Source: Sphingobacterium phlebotomi (lineage in GTDB: Bacteria; Bacteroidota; Bacteroidia; Sphingobacteriales; Sphingobacteriaceae). From it: a DNA stretch of 64,000 nt. The DNA lies in the NCBI RefSeq assembly GCF_008180195.1, contig NZ_VTAV01000001.1, positions 62,001 to 126,000 of the forward strand. The letters are read 5' to 3'. Each line of letters starts with the position of its first letter. The stretch's first letter is position 1. Position numbers and translations under genes: made by a program. Shown piece by piece: positions 1 to 8,939 of this stretch. Under the pieces are notes generated by a model, which made no database searches, was not told the origin of the DNA, and saw nothing but the letters and a program-made list of their open reading frames with translations.

Positions 1-894
1 AAATTCATAAGCCTTCATAAGCTCCAGGTTTTTTGGATTGTCAGAAAGACCTAAGTATCCATTATAGTTTATTACAGGGTCTCCTGCTTTCCCGCGTTTT
101 GTGGTAATCATGATAACGCCGTTCGCTCCTCTTGATCCATATATCGCTGTTGCGGAAGCATCTTTGAGAACCTCAATAGATTCAATATCTGATGGGTTTA
201 TGGAATTACTATTAGCGTCTTCCATCGGAAATCCGTCAATAACATATAACGGAGACGGATCTTGCGTTAATGTTCCTGCTCCTCTAATAATAGGTGTTGT
301 ATTAGCCCCTGGCTGCCCATCTCTTGTTCCAATGGTTAAACCTGCGACGCGCCCAGCTAAAGCTTCATCAAAGGATTTTACCGGAGCTTTTTCGAGATCA
401 GCCATATTTACTTGGCCTACCGCCCCAGTTAAATCTCTCACGGTAGTTGTTCCATAACCTATTACCACTACCTGATCCAAGGAATTATCGGTTTCCAGAA
501 GAGTTACATCTAAAACGGTGTTTGCCCCAACATTTACCTCACGCATTTTCATCCCCAAATAAGAGAACACTAGAATCGTCTGGTCATTTGGTACGGTAAT
601 GCTAAAGTTTCCATTCACATCTGCCACAGTTCCTGATGGAGAGCCCTTAATTTTTACGTTAGCTCCTGGCAACGGGTTCTGTTGAGCATCCTTAACTTCC
701 CCGGTAACGGTAAATGGAGTACCTGTACGCGGCGTCTGGGCATTTACAGCGGAGATGCTACACATCAGCAGAATCACCAAACAAATTTTTCCTGTAATCA
801 GAAAACTCTTAGCGACTCTGTTACAGCCAACTTTTCGTTCTGTATGCCTTGACATACTTAAAAAAAGTGGAGATAAATTGCTAGTTACTTTCAT
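1..894 (-). CDS. SusC-family TonB-dependent receptor, N-terminal part (cut by window start)
   Basis: Outer-membrane sugar importer of the SusC/RagA class; 298 codons are visible, read from the ATG at 894 and open to base 1, so most of the barrel lies outside. Visible in order: a long N-terminal extension and signal sequence ending near VNAQ, a carboxypeptidase-D-like regulatory domain (about residues 55-135), the linker DQVVVIGYGT, and a plug domain with the usual SATAIYGSRGANGV signature. It is the last visible gene of a minus-strand set that starts with the symporter and the GH130 phosphorylase, 70 bases behind GH130. The context suggests uptake of mannan or gluco-mannan oligosaccharides (inference). 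A SusD partner would be expected just beyond the window. Confidence 0.93.
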   Translation of the reverse strand, partial: MKVTSNLSPLFLSMSRHTERKVGCNRVAKSFLITGKICLVILLMCSISAVNAQTPRTGTPFTVTGEVKDAQQNPLPGANVKIKGSPSGTVADVNGNFSITVPNDQTILVFSYLGMKMREVNVGANTVLDVTLLETDNSLDQVVVIGYGTTTVRDLTGAVGQVNMADLEKAPVKSFDEALAGRVAGLTIGTRDGQPGANTTPIIRGAGTLTQDPSPLYVIDGFPMEDANSNSINPSDIESIEVLKDASATAIYGSRGANGVIMITTKRGKAGDPVINYNGYLGLSDNPKNLELMKAYEF

Positions 895-964
895 TGTTTT
901 TTGGTTTAATAGAAATTAATTGGTTTATATATTAATGTAGGTTCACTTCAACGTCTTTTTTGAT

Positions 965-2161
965 TTATCTTTCTTCCCCAAATACTTCCGGTATTTTTTT
1001 ATTGTTATCTATTATCCGACAGATTGCCTCCACCGATCGGGAAGATCTTAACTGATCTTCCGGGGTGTTAATTACGTAATCTACTAGTTTTTCAATAGAG
1101 GAGACAGCGACATGCTGGCGTGTATCAGATGAGGCATAATAGATATACACAGCTCCATCATCATCTGTGATCCAACCATTACTGAACAAAACGTTTGAGA
1201 CGTCTCCAATGCGTTCTTCACCTTCGGGAGCCATAAAATACCCGGACGGCTTATGAATTACGTTTGTTAAGTCGTCAAGGCTGGTCATAAACATATATAA
1301 AACATAACGCAACCCTGCCGCCGTATTCCGTACTCCGTGGGCTAGATGTAGCCAGCCTTTATCTGTTTTAATAGGTGCCGGACCGAGGCCATTTTTTGCT
1401 TCATATACCGTATGATACAGCTTCCTGTCTATTACTATTTCTTCCTGTACAATTGCATTTTCAATGCTATCGCTTATTCCGAAACCGATTCCACCTCCTT
1501 TTCCCGCATCAATGAAACTATCTTGGGGGCGGGTATAGAAAGCATATTTGCCATTTACGTATTCGGGGTGGAGCACTACGTTTCTTTGCTGTGGTGATGG
1601 TGTTTTCAAGTCAGCAAGTCTTTCCCATATTACTAAATCTTTAGTACGGGCAATACCACACTGAGCTACCGCTGCTGACTGATCTCCTTCTGTAGCTGAA
1701 AAATCTCGGCGCTCTGTACAAAACAATCCATAAATCCAACCGTCTTCGTGTTGTACGAGGCGCATGTCATAGATATTTGTATCGGGGATATCGGTTTCTG
1801 GCATAATAATAGGATACTCCCAGAAACGGAAATTATCTATTCCATTGGCACTCTCCGCCACAGCAAAGAAAGACTTCCTGTCCAAGCCCTCTACCCGAGC
1901 TACAATAATATATTTTCCGTTGAACCTTATGGCTCCGGAATTAAAGGTTGCATTAATGCCGAAACGTTCTAACAGATAGGGATTTGTTTTCGGATTAAGA
2001 TCATAACGCCATTCCAGCGGAGTATGAGCTGCCGTAAGCACCGGATTTTCATAACGATGAAATATCCCGTTTCCTAACTCTTTCTTTCTATTTTTCTTGT
2101 TAATCAGTTCCTGGTAAGCATGTTGCAATGCCGAAAATCGTTGTTCAAAATTGTCGATCAT
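965..2161 (-). CDS. GH130 4-O-beta-D-mannosyl-D-glucose phosphorylase
   Basis: A 398-residue glycoside hydrolase family 130 protein with a five-bladed propeller fold. Segments such as [32 protein letters not shown] and [16 protein letters not shown] resemble the GH130 subgroup that phosphorolyses mannosyl-beta-1,4-glucose to mannose 1-phosphate plus glucose, known from the Bacteroides fragilis mannan pathway. There is no signal peptide, so it acts in the cytoplasm, and the length is normal. It follows the symporter gene by 44 bases, which fits import of the disaccharide and immediate phosphorolysis. The subgroup assignment rests on recognised motifs, not on a computed alignment; another beta-mannoside phosphorylase specificity is the main alternative. 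Confidence 0.9.
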   Translation of the reverse strand: MIDNFEQRFSALQHAYQELINKKNRKKELGNGIFHRYENPVLTAAHTPLEWRYDLNPKTNPYLLERFGINATFNSGAIRFNGKYIIVARVEGLDRKSFFAVAESANGIDNFRFWEYPIIMPETDIPDTNIYDMRLVQHEDGWIYGLFCTERRDFSATEGDQSAAVAQCGIARTKDLVIWERLADLKTPSPQQRNVVLHPEYVNGKYAFYTRPQDSFIDAGKGGGIGFGISDSIENAIVQEEIVIDRKLYHTVYEAKNGLGPAPIKTDKGWLHLAHGVRNTAAGLRYVLYMFMTSLDDLTNVIHKPSGYFMAPEGEERIGDVSNVLFSNGWITDDDGAVYIYYASSDTRQHVAVSSIEKLVDYVINTPEDQLRSSRSVEAICRIIDNNKKIPEVFGEER

Positions 2162-2205
2162 ATATATTTTTTATAATTTTTCTAACAAAAACTACTGTCG
2201 CTATG

Positions 2206-4026
2206 TTAGTCTTCCAGCTTATCCCACCATGTTTTTTTAAGAATAAAACCAATGACCACCAGCAGAATGACAACAATAATAAAGGGTAATTTCATGGATA
2301 GCACGAGGTACATGGGTAATAACGTCAGACAGCATTGTCCCACGATACCGATGGTGACATTAAACATATCCAACTTAAATCTTTTATTAGGTTGAAAAGA
2401 GGGATTTTCTGCCATCACTTCGTTTGCAATTGGTTCCCACACACCCCAAGGCTTAACTTTTTTATAAAATGATTTTAGGACTTCTCGTTCGGTGGGTGGA
2501 CTTAAATAAGTGCCGGCTACCGATGCGACAAAAGAAATTACAAAAAGTAATGGCCAGCTGTATAACGGCACTCCTGTAAAAATATAGGGGAATACCAGCG
2601 CAGCAAGAATACCGGTTACCATGCCCCAGAAGAATCCAGTTGCATTGAACCTCCACCAATGCCATTTCAACACATTCGCCGCTATAAATCCACCATATAA
2701 AGCCCCCACTATCCATTGCAGTATATCATTCACGTTTTTTGCAAAAAAACCAAGTGCAATACTGACGGCAACGACCAGTATTCCCGCAATGTATCCTACT
2801 CTTGTTACTTTCCTCCCTGAAGCTCGACGGTCTATATATTTTAAATAGATATCATTCAAAATATAAGCTTGCGCCGCATTTAATGTGCCTGCAAAAGTAC
2901 CAATGAAAGCAGCTAACAGACCCGCTAAAAGCAACCCCACTAACCCAGGGGGGACAAAGCTGTTTATACCCGCCGGAAGGATTTTCTCGAAGTCTATTCC
3001 AGAGGCACTTTCCAAATTCATTTCTTTATAAAACAAGATGCCTAAAACCGCAAATCCCATAATCATTAAATAGCGTGTTGGCAACAGGATAACATTCACC
3101 AACCCGCTCATCTTTGCTGCATCTTTTGGAGACTTAGCAGACAATAATTTTTGCATATCATAATTGGGCGCAGGACCAGCAAGACTACCTAAAACGCCTT
3201 TTATTAACATTAGGGTAAAGAAAATCCCGAAAGGTTCATATCCATCTGCTATAATCTTTTCATTTACTTCGGGGATAATATGATTCCAGTCCAGATTCAT
3301 ATTCAGGCCGAAAAATGGGTTGTTCCATCCTTCCGGAACGATCAGCTCATGAGAAGCAAGTTGTATCATTGCTATCGCAGCGATAGCAATAGCCGCTATC
3401 GTCATAATAATATATTGGACAACATCAGCAATTACGATACTGCTCATCCCTCCTAGTATAGCATATATGACAGATACCAAGGTAAAAACAACGCCATAAA
3501 AGTGAGGTACATATTTTAGCGGGAGGTCAAACGGAATATAGGGTTGCACCATTTCCCATGGAATAAATATTTCTACAAATTTTCCTAATCCAACAAACCC
3601 ATAAGCAAGAAAACCCAGACAGCTCAAAATAGCAAACACTACGATTATCCATTGCGCCATAGCAGACTGCTTTCCTGTTCCAAAACGAGTTTCCATCCAT
3701 TCCGCCCCCGTGGTTACGTTTGATCGCCTTAACCACACGGACAGATACATCATCAGAAAAATCTGATTAAAGACAGGCCATAACCAGGGTAGCCATAAAC
3801 TTTTTACCCCATATATGAAAGCGAGGGTTACCATCCACATTGTTCCAGAAATATCAAACATGCCTGAAGCGTTGGAAAGCCCTAAGTAATACCACGGCAG
3901 TGATTTTCCACCAAGTAAATAGCTTTCTTTATTGATACTAGCTTTCTTTTGAAAGTACCAACCGATTATTACCATGGTAACCAGGTAAAGAAGAATTAAT
4001 AAAGTATCAATAGGGTGTATGTTCAT
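2206..4026 (-). CDS. Sodium:solute symporter (SSS family), probable manno-oligosaccharide importer
   Basis: A 606-residue integral membrane protein of the sodium:solute symporter superfamily. The N-terminus (DTLLILLYLVTMVIIGWYF, then ESYLLGGKSLPWYYLGLSNA) is the usual SSS first helix and loop, and 13 or more hydrophobic segments follow, with a hydrophobic C-terminal tail. It is the first gene of the minus-strand operon with GH130 and SusC. In Bacteroides mannan operons a related symporter imports mannosylglucose across the inner membrane; that substrate is inferred here from the neighbouring phosphorylase. It starts 336 bases from the divergent AraC gene, which probably controls it. Confidence 0.88.
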   Translation of the reverse strand: MNIHPIDTLLILLYLVTMVIIGWYFQKKASINKESYLLGGKSLPWYYLGLSNASGMFDISGTMWMVTLAFIYGVKSLWLPWLWPVFNQIFLMMYLSVWLRRSNVTTGAEWMETRFGTGKQSAMAQWIIVVFAILSCLGFLAYGFVGLGKFVEIFIPWEMVQPYIPFDLPLKYVPHFYGVVFTLVSVIYAILGGMSSIVIADVVQYIIMTIAAIAIAAIAMIQLASHELIVPEGWNNPFFGLNMNLDWNHIIPEVNEKIIADGYEPFGIFFTLMLIKGVLGSLAGPAPNYDMQKLLSAKSPKDAAKMSGLVNVILLPTRYLMIMGFAVLGILFYKEMNLESASGIDFEKILPAGINSFVPPGLVGLLLAGLLAAFIGTFAGTLNAAQAYILNDIYLKYIDRRASGRKVTRVGYIAGILVVAVSIALGFFAKNVNDILQWIVGALYGGFIAANVLKWHWWRFNATGFFWGMVTGILAALVFPYIFTGVPLYSWPLLFVISFVASVAGTYLSPPTEREVLKSFYKKVKPWGVWEPIANEVMAENPSFQPNKRFKLDMFNVTIGIVGQCCLTLLPMYLVLSMKLPFIIVVILLVVIGFILKKTWWDKLED

Positions 4027-4362
4027 TTAATTAAAATAATATTATCAAGGAGTTATAAAGTTAGAGTAGGCTAGAGAGTTAGAGCCTTTCTCACTTCTTA
4101 ACTGTTTAACTTTCTCACTTTTTAAAATAATAAAATAAGATCATTTAGATTCTGAATGTTACTTTAATGCTTAGCGTATAGAATTCAAATCTCGATATAA
4201 AACAGTGCAGACTATAATACTTTTTTAGCCAAAGCTTATAAAAAAACCTTAATTATTTATAGATTCAAAGGATTATAGTTGATATATGGCGTTAAAAGCG
4301 TATGATTGCTATACCAGTTGTTGTATTCTTTTAGCCTATTCGTTAACAGAAAATAGATAGAT
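4027..4362. other. Intergenic region between divergent symporter and AraC genes
   Basis: AT-rich, 336 bases, no convincing ORF or RNA gene. It should hold the promoters of both flanking genes, but I found no exact TAnnTTTG box in it on either strand. It contains an 11-base direct repeat (CTTTCTCACTT at 4086 and 4110, 24 bases apart) beside two copies of GTTAGAG near 4060-4085. Confidence 0.5.
4086..4120. repeat. 11-bp direct repeat in the AraC/symporter intergenic region
   Basis: CTTTCTCACTT occurs at 4086-4096 and again at 4110-4120. A 24-base period with a TTAAC-like unit between the copies could suit a dimeric AraC protein binding tandem half-sites, but the copies are low-complexity and lie nearer the symporter start, so this may be chance. 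Confidence 0.3.
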
Positions 4363-5241
4363 ATGCATAAAAAAACGATAAAAGAAATAACCCCATTAAC
4401 GCCAAATGATTGTTTCACAATATTCACGCGCGTAAAAAAGGAGTTCGATTTTCCGTTGCACTTTCACGAAGAATATGAACTAAACCTAATTATGAATGGA
4501 AGTGGGGCTAAGCGGATAGTAGGAGATCATATCCACGTTATCGATGACCTTGAACTGGTATTGGTTGGCCCAAATCTTCCACACGCTTGGTTTACACACG
4601 AATGTAAAAGTGAAGCAATTACAGAATTGACGATCCAATGGCATCGGGATTTATTTGATGAAAAATTATTACGTCGAAATCAACTTAGTTTTATACGTAA
4701 TATGTTTGAAAAGAGTAGTATGGGTATTTCTTTTACCAAAGAAACCATACAGTCGGTTTTACCCAGAATACTTTCGCTTAGCCAAAGAAGCGGCTTTGAC
4801 TCTGTAATAGATCTTATTAATTTATTACATGACTTATCCGCATCAAGAAGTTTGATTACATTATCTGACACAACCTTTGTAAACAATCCAAGCTTTAATT
4901 ACAATAGTAGGCGACTGGAAAAGGTTTTTGAATTCATGAACAATAACTACCATAAAAACGTCAGTCTCAAGGATGTTTCTATGCTGATAAATATGACAGA
5001 GGAGTCTTTCAGCAGGTTTATTAAGAAAAGAACAGGGAATACGTTTATTAATAGCATAAATGAAATAAGGTTGGGCCATGCGTCAAGAATGCTGATAGAT
5101 ACTACGCATTCGATCAGTGAGATATCCTATCAATGTGGTTTTAATAACATTTCAAACTTTAACAGGTTGTTCAAGAAGAAGAAAAATTGTACTCCAAAAG
5201 AATTCAGGGAAAATTATTCGGGTAATAGAGTGTTTGTTTAA
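4363..5241 (+). CDS. AraC-family transcriptional regulator with cupin sensor domain
   Basis: A 292-residue one-component regulator. Residues about 15-100 form a cupin-like ligand domain (FPLHFHEEYELNLIMNGSG, then LVGPNLPHAWF), and the last 100 residues are two AraC helix-turn-helix motifs (KDVSMLINMTEESFSRFIKK and ISEISYQCGFNNISNFNRLF). It is divergent from the symporter-GH130-SusC operon, so it is the natural candidate for its sugar-responsive activator; this is inferred from position. No signal peptide or membrane segment. It converges on the halogenase-like gene with a 39-base gap that holds no clear terminator. Confidence 0.9.
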   Translation: MHKKTIKEITPLTPNDCFTIFTRVKKEFDFPLHFHEEYELNLIMNGSGAKRIVGDHIHVIDDLELVLVGPNLPHAWFTHECKSEAITELTIQWHRDLFDEKLLRRNQLSFIRNMFEKSSMGISFTKETIQSVLPRILSLSQRSGFDSVIDLINLLHDLSASRSLITLSDTTFVNNPSFNYNSRRLEKVFEFMNNNYHKNVSLKDVSMLINMTEESFSRFIKKRTGNTFINSINEIRLGHASRMLIDTTHSISEISYQCGFNNISNFNRLFKKKKNCTPKEFRENYSGNRVFV

Positions 5242-5280
5242 GTACTGAGCTTATGAAAGTATAGCCCATTCATTGAAAAG

Positions 5281-6513
5281 TTAATTATTTTCTAACATGT
5301 ATGCTAAGGTGCGGATCACCCGGTCATGCTTTTTGACAAAAGGATTCTCTTCGTTCCAAACATAACCCGCCAATACGGCACATATCTTACGCTTGACATC
5401 TAGGTTTTCGGGGCGGTGGAAGAAAAGCGTTTGCAGATTACCCGTATACCATTCTTTCACGTAACTAGTAAAGACATTGATGCCACGCTCCATATAATCG
5501 GCATATTCCATCTGCCAGTTAACCTTCTCTCCTTGTAATTGACGGTAGGCTAGTTTCGCGGAAAGAATGCCCGATTCTGTCGCAAAGCAGACACCGGAAG
5601 AGAAGACCGGATCTAAAAATTCTGCGCTGTTGCCCGTTAGTGCGAATCCATCTCCAAACATTTTAGAGACAGCAGCAGAATAGTTTTTGAGATGAACAGG
5701 TTCAAATTCGAAGTCTGTATTCGCAAAACGCTTGACATAAAAATCGGAGAGCTTAATCGCTCTTTTTAAGGCTTCTGCAGTGCCTTTATCTCCTTTCAGC
5801 TGCTCGATAAAATCAGTATGTGCAACGATACCCAAGCTCGTTACCCCATTGGAAAAAGGAATGACCCATAACCACACTTCTCTATCTAATACATCAAATG
5901 AAATTTGTGTGCCTTCTATACCTTCGGGGCGATTAATGTCTTTTACATGGGAGAAGATAGCAGAATGTGGGTTTAGCTCCGATGGTTTATCTAAGTGCAA
6001 CAGGCGGGGAAGTACACGTCCATATCCACTAGCATCGATGACAAATTTGGCTTTTATTTGTGAGCGGTTTCCTTCCTTGTCTTGAATAGTAGTCAAAGAG
6101 TCGGTTCCATCAAATTCAATCGCCGTAACAGCTGTCTCAAAAGCAATATCTACGTGCCTTCGTTGCAGTTCTTGTGTCATGATGTAATCGAAATCTGCCC
6201 GCGGCACTTGCCAGGTCCAATTCCACCCCTCTCCAAATTTGTCGCCAAAATCAAAGATGCTAATGACCTCGCCCCGAATAAAGCGTGCACCAGGCTTCTT
6301 TTCAAAATTTTGAGCTTGTAGTGCAGGCAATAACCCGGCTTCGTCGAAGTGGTCCATGACGCGAGGAATAAGGCTTTCACCTACAACCAGACGGGGGAAC
6401 TTGGATTTCTCGATAACCTTGATACGGACATCCTGTTGTTCCAGGTAACCCGCAGCAACACAGCCCGATGGGCCAGCGCCGATAATTAAAACATCTACCT
6501 CCTCGACATACAT
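5281..6513 (-). CDS. Flavin-dependent halogenase-like FAD oxidoreductase of the aryl-polyene-like cluster
   Basis: A 410-residue FAD/NAD(P)-binding protein. GAGPSG at residues 12-17 is the FAD dinucleotide motif; VVGESLIP follows at 43-50. Residues 73-76 (KPGA) sit where phenolic halogenases carry their catalytic lysine, and W99-T-W101-Q-V-P104 is close to the WxWxIP motif that separates halogenases from monooxygenases. Family members in flexirubin clusters are usually labelled tryptophan halogenase or NAD(P)/FAD oxidoreductase. It is transcribed away from the ammonia lyase across a 136-base shared promoter region. Chlorination of the aryl head group is possible; hydroxylation or a redox role is the alternative. 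Confidence 0.82.
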   Translation of the reverse strand: MYVEEVDVLIIGAGPSGCVAAGYLEQQDVRIKVIEKSKFPRLVVGESLIPRVMDHFDEAGLLPALQAQNFEKKPGARFIRGEVISIFDFGDKFGEGWNWTWQVPRADFDYIMTQELQRRHVDIAFETAVTAIEFDGTDSLTTIQDKEGNRSQIKAKFVIDASGYGRVLPRLLHLDKPSELNPHSAIFSHVKDINRPEGIEGTQISFDVLDREVWLWVIPFSNGVTSLGIVAHTDFIEQLKGDKGTAEALKRAIKLSDFYVKRFANTDFEFEPVHLKNYSAAVSKMFGDGFALTGNSAEFLDPVFSSGVCFATESGILSAKLAYRQLQGEKVNWQMEYADYMERGINVFTSYVKEWYTGNLQTLFFHRPENLDVKRKICAVLAGYVWNEENPFVKKHDRVIRTLAYMLENN

Positions 6514-6549
6514 AGCTTGATGAATTAAGCGAATAAAATTAAATTATAG

Positions 6550-6557
6550 TATTTTTG
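6550..6557 (+). promoter_or_regulatory. -7 promoter box for the ammonia-lyase operon
   Basis: TATTTTTG matches the Bacteroidota -7 consensus TAnnTTTG and lies about 93 bases before the lyase ATG. I see no TTG at the ideal 19-base distance upstream, so the -33 element is weak. Confidence 0.45.
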
Positions 6558-6583
6558 CAATCGTTCAATATAACACAGCCCTA

Positions 6584-6591
6584 CAAAAATA
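6584..6591 (-). promoter_or_regulatory. -7 promoter box for the halogenase-like gene
   Basis: The minus strand reads TATTTTTG here, matching TAnnTTTG, about 70 bases before the ATG at 6513. Together with the plus-strand box it gives overlapping divergent promoters. No clear -33 element is seen. Confidence 0.4.
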
Positions 6592-6649
6592 ACAGTAAAA
6601 TCTGTGCTTTTGGCGGTAAACGAAAAATTAGCGAAGAATACAGGAGTAA

Positions 6650-8167
6650 ATGATTTCCGTGGATAAAAAATTAACGCTGTCTCAATTTTATGAGATTATA
6701 TTTAAGGGTGAACCTCTTGATGTAGAACAGGGGGTGCTTAATGCAGTAAAAGAAAGCCATGCTTTCCTGAAAAAATTTGCCGCAAACAGAGTGATTTATG
6801 GCGTAAATACGGGATTTGGACCGATGGCACAATACCGTATACAAGATGAAGATACGAATCAATTGCAATACAATTTGATCCGTAGTCACGCTGCCGGTAC
6901 AGGTGATGTTTTGTCACCGCTCCATGTAAAAGCAACGATGCTCACGCGTTTGAAAAACCTCTCTAAAGGTAAGTCCGGTGTCCATCCAAGTGTAATTGAA
7001 TTGCTCAAAGAATTGATCAATCGGAATATTACACCTGTCATTTTTGCTCATGGTGGTGTGGGGGCGAGTGGCGATTTGGTGCAACTTGCACATTTAGCTC
7101 TGGTGCTAATTGGGGAAGGAGAGGTTATCTATAAAAATGAGCGTCGATCTACAGTCGCCGTTTTTGAAGACGAGGGGTTAAAACCTATTGAAGTGGTGGT
7201 GCGGGAGGGGTTGTCTTTGATTAACGGTACCTCCGTGATGACAGGAATCGGCATCGTCAATTACTTCTATGCTTCTAAATTGCTTGACTGGTCCGTTTGG
7301 CTTTCGTGCGCAATGAATGAAATCGTGAAGGCCCATGATGATCATTATTCAGCGAGCCTAAATGCGGTGAAGCTACATGTAGGACAAAGTCGTGTTGCAG
7401 CCCGTATGCAGGAGCATCTACGGGATAGTGCATTGATAAAGAAGCGAGAAGAAGATTTATATTCCGGTACTAACCAAGAAGACATTTTTAAAGATAAAGT
7501 ACAGGAATACTATTCTTTGCGTTGTGTTCCCCAGATTTTAGGACCTATTTTAGAAACTATCGAACAAGCAGGAAAGGTACTTGAAGATGAACTGAACTCG
7601 GTTAGTGACAATCCAATTATTTCTGTGGAAGACCAAAATGTATATCACGGAGGTAATTTTCACGGTGATTACATCTCGTTAGAAATGGATAAACTGAAGT
7701 TAGCTATTACACGGTTGACGATGCTATCGGAACGGCAGTTAAATTATCTCATGAATGCTAAAATTAACGAATTACTACCCCCGTTCGTAAATATGGGCAA
7801 ACTCGGCTTCAATTTCGGTATGCAGGGTGCCCAATTCACGGCTACATCGACTACGGCTGAAAACCAAACGTTATCCACTTCCATGTACATACACAGTATT
7901 CCGAATAACAACGACAATCAAGATATTGTTAGCATGGGAACGAACGCTGCGGTGATAACAAATCGGGTGATCGTGAATGCATTTGAAGTACTTGCCGTGC
8001 AAATTATTTCCGTTCGGCAAGCAATTGATATTTTAAATTATCAAAATTTTGTATCTTCAAAGACGAAAGCGGTGTACGATGAAATTAATGAGATTATTCC
8101 CGCATTTTCAGACGACAAACCTCTTTATCCTGCCATTCAGCAGGTCAAAGAATATTTGATGAGATAA
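6650..8167 (+). CDS. Aromatic amino acid ammonia lyase (HAL/PAL/TAL family)
   Basis: A 505-residue MIO-dependent lyase that deaminates an aromatic amino acid to an arylacrylic acid. The Ala139-Ser140-Gly141 triad that cyclises to the MIO cofactor is present (GGVGASGDLVQLAH), as are the conserved YGVNTGFG loop and the NQDIVSMG segment. In flexirubin/aryl-polyene clusters this enzyme supplies 4-coumarate from tyrosine as the starter unit, and the downstream ACP, ketosynthase and reductase genes support that role over histidine catabolism; no hutU, hutI or hutG lies nearby. A good AGGAG site at 6642 fixes the start. It leads a seven-gene plus-strand operon. Confidence 0.9.
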   Translation: MISVDKKLTLSQFYEIIFKGEPLDVEQGVLNAVKESHAFLKKFAANRVIYGVNTGFGPMAQYRIQDEDTNQLQYNLIRSHAAGTGDVLSPLHVKATMLTRLKNLSKGKSGVHPSVIELLKELINRNITPVIFAHGGVGASGDLVQLAHLALVLIGEGEVIYKNERRSTVAVFEDEGLKPIEVVVREGLSLINGTSVMTGIGIVNYFYASKLLDWSVWLSCAMNEIVKAHDDHYSASLNAVKLHVGQSRVAARMQEHLRDSALIKKREEDLYSGTNQEDIFKDKVQEYYSLRCVPQILGPILETIEQAGKVLEDELNSVSDNPIISVEDQNVYHGGNFHGDYISLEMDKLKLAITRLTMLSERQLNYLMNAKINELLPPFVNMGKLGFNFGMQGAQFTATSTTAENQTLSTSMYIHSIPNNNDNQDIVSMGTNAAVITNRVIVNAFEVLAVQIISVRQAIDILNYQNFVSSKTKAVYDEINEIIPAFSDDKPLYPAIQQVKEYLMR

Positions 8168-8198
8168 AATGGAATCTTTGAAGGTTAAGATATAACAG

Positions 8199-8930
8199 AT
8201 GAAATGTGCACTAGTAACAGGAGGGGCGAGGGGTATTGGACGGGTAATCTGTAAAAAGTTAGCTGTCGAATTGGGATACCATGTGCTGATTAATTATCAA
8301 CGGAATGAGCAGGCTGCTACGGAAACATTGGCTACATTGAACGATGAGGGCGCAACAGGTGAAATCATCAAATTTGATGTGGGGAATGCGACGGAAGTAA
8401 ATGATGCATTGCAAACATGGAGCGAGCACCATCCCGAAGCGGTAATGGAGGTTATTGTTAATAATGCGGGGGTCACAAGAGACGGGCTGTTCATGTGGAT
8501 GTCTCGAGAAGATTGGTCTTCGGTGCTGGACGTCTCGTTGCAGGGCTTCTATAACGTAACACACTTTTTTATCCAAAAATTATTACATCAGCGCTACGGT
8601 AGAATTATCAATATAGTTTCCGTTTCGGGCGTTAAAGGTACTGCGGGACAGGTTAATTATTCTGCGGCAAAAGCTGGTGTTGTAGGTGCTACAAAAGCGT
8701 TGGCACAAGAGATTGCTAAGCGAAATATTACCGTCAACGCTGTTGCTCCCGGATTTATCCGTTCGGACATGACCGAAGGAATGGATGAAAAGGAACTGAA
8801 AAAGATTATCCCTGCGAACCGCTTTGGTGAAGCGGAGGAAGTCGCCGATTTGGTTTGTTTTCTGGCCTCTAAGAAAGCAGGCTATATTACGGGAGAAGTT
8901 ATCAATATAAATGGTGGAATTTATGCTTAG
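8199..8930 (+). CDS. SDR-family 3-oxoacyl-ACP reductase (FabG-like)
   Basis: A 243-residue short-chain dehydrogenase/reductase that reduces beta-ketoacyl-ACP with NADPH. The glycine-rich TGGARGIG motif starts at residue 7, the NNAG motif follows near residue 88, and the catalytic Ser and Tyr-x-x-x-Lys occur in IVSVSGVKG and NYSAAKAG. Length and C-terminal GGIYA tail fit FabG. It lies 31 bases after the lyase and 9 bases before the ketosynthase, so it is probably a dedicated ketoreductase of the polyene pathway rather than the housekeeping FabG. Confidence 0.9.
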   Translation: MKCALVTGGARGIGRVICKKLAVELGYHVLINYQRNEQAATETLATLNDEGATGEIIKFDVGNATEVNDALQTWSEHHPEAVMEVIVNNAGVTRDGLFMWMSREDWSSVLDVSLQGFYNVTHFFIQKLLHQRYGRIINIVSVSGVKGTAGQVNYSAAKAGVVGATKALAQEIAKRNITVNAVAPGFIRSDMTEGMDEKELKKIIPANRFGEAEEVADLVCFLASKKAGYITGEVININGGIYA

Positions 8931-8939
8931 GATTGTCGG

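Noticed and set aside
6650..8167. Histidine utilisation (hutH) role for the ammonia lyase
   Set aside because: No hutU, hutI or hutG genes are near; the operon contains ACP, ketosynthase and reductase genes instead.
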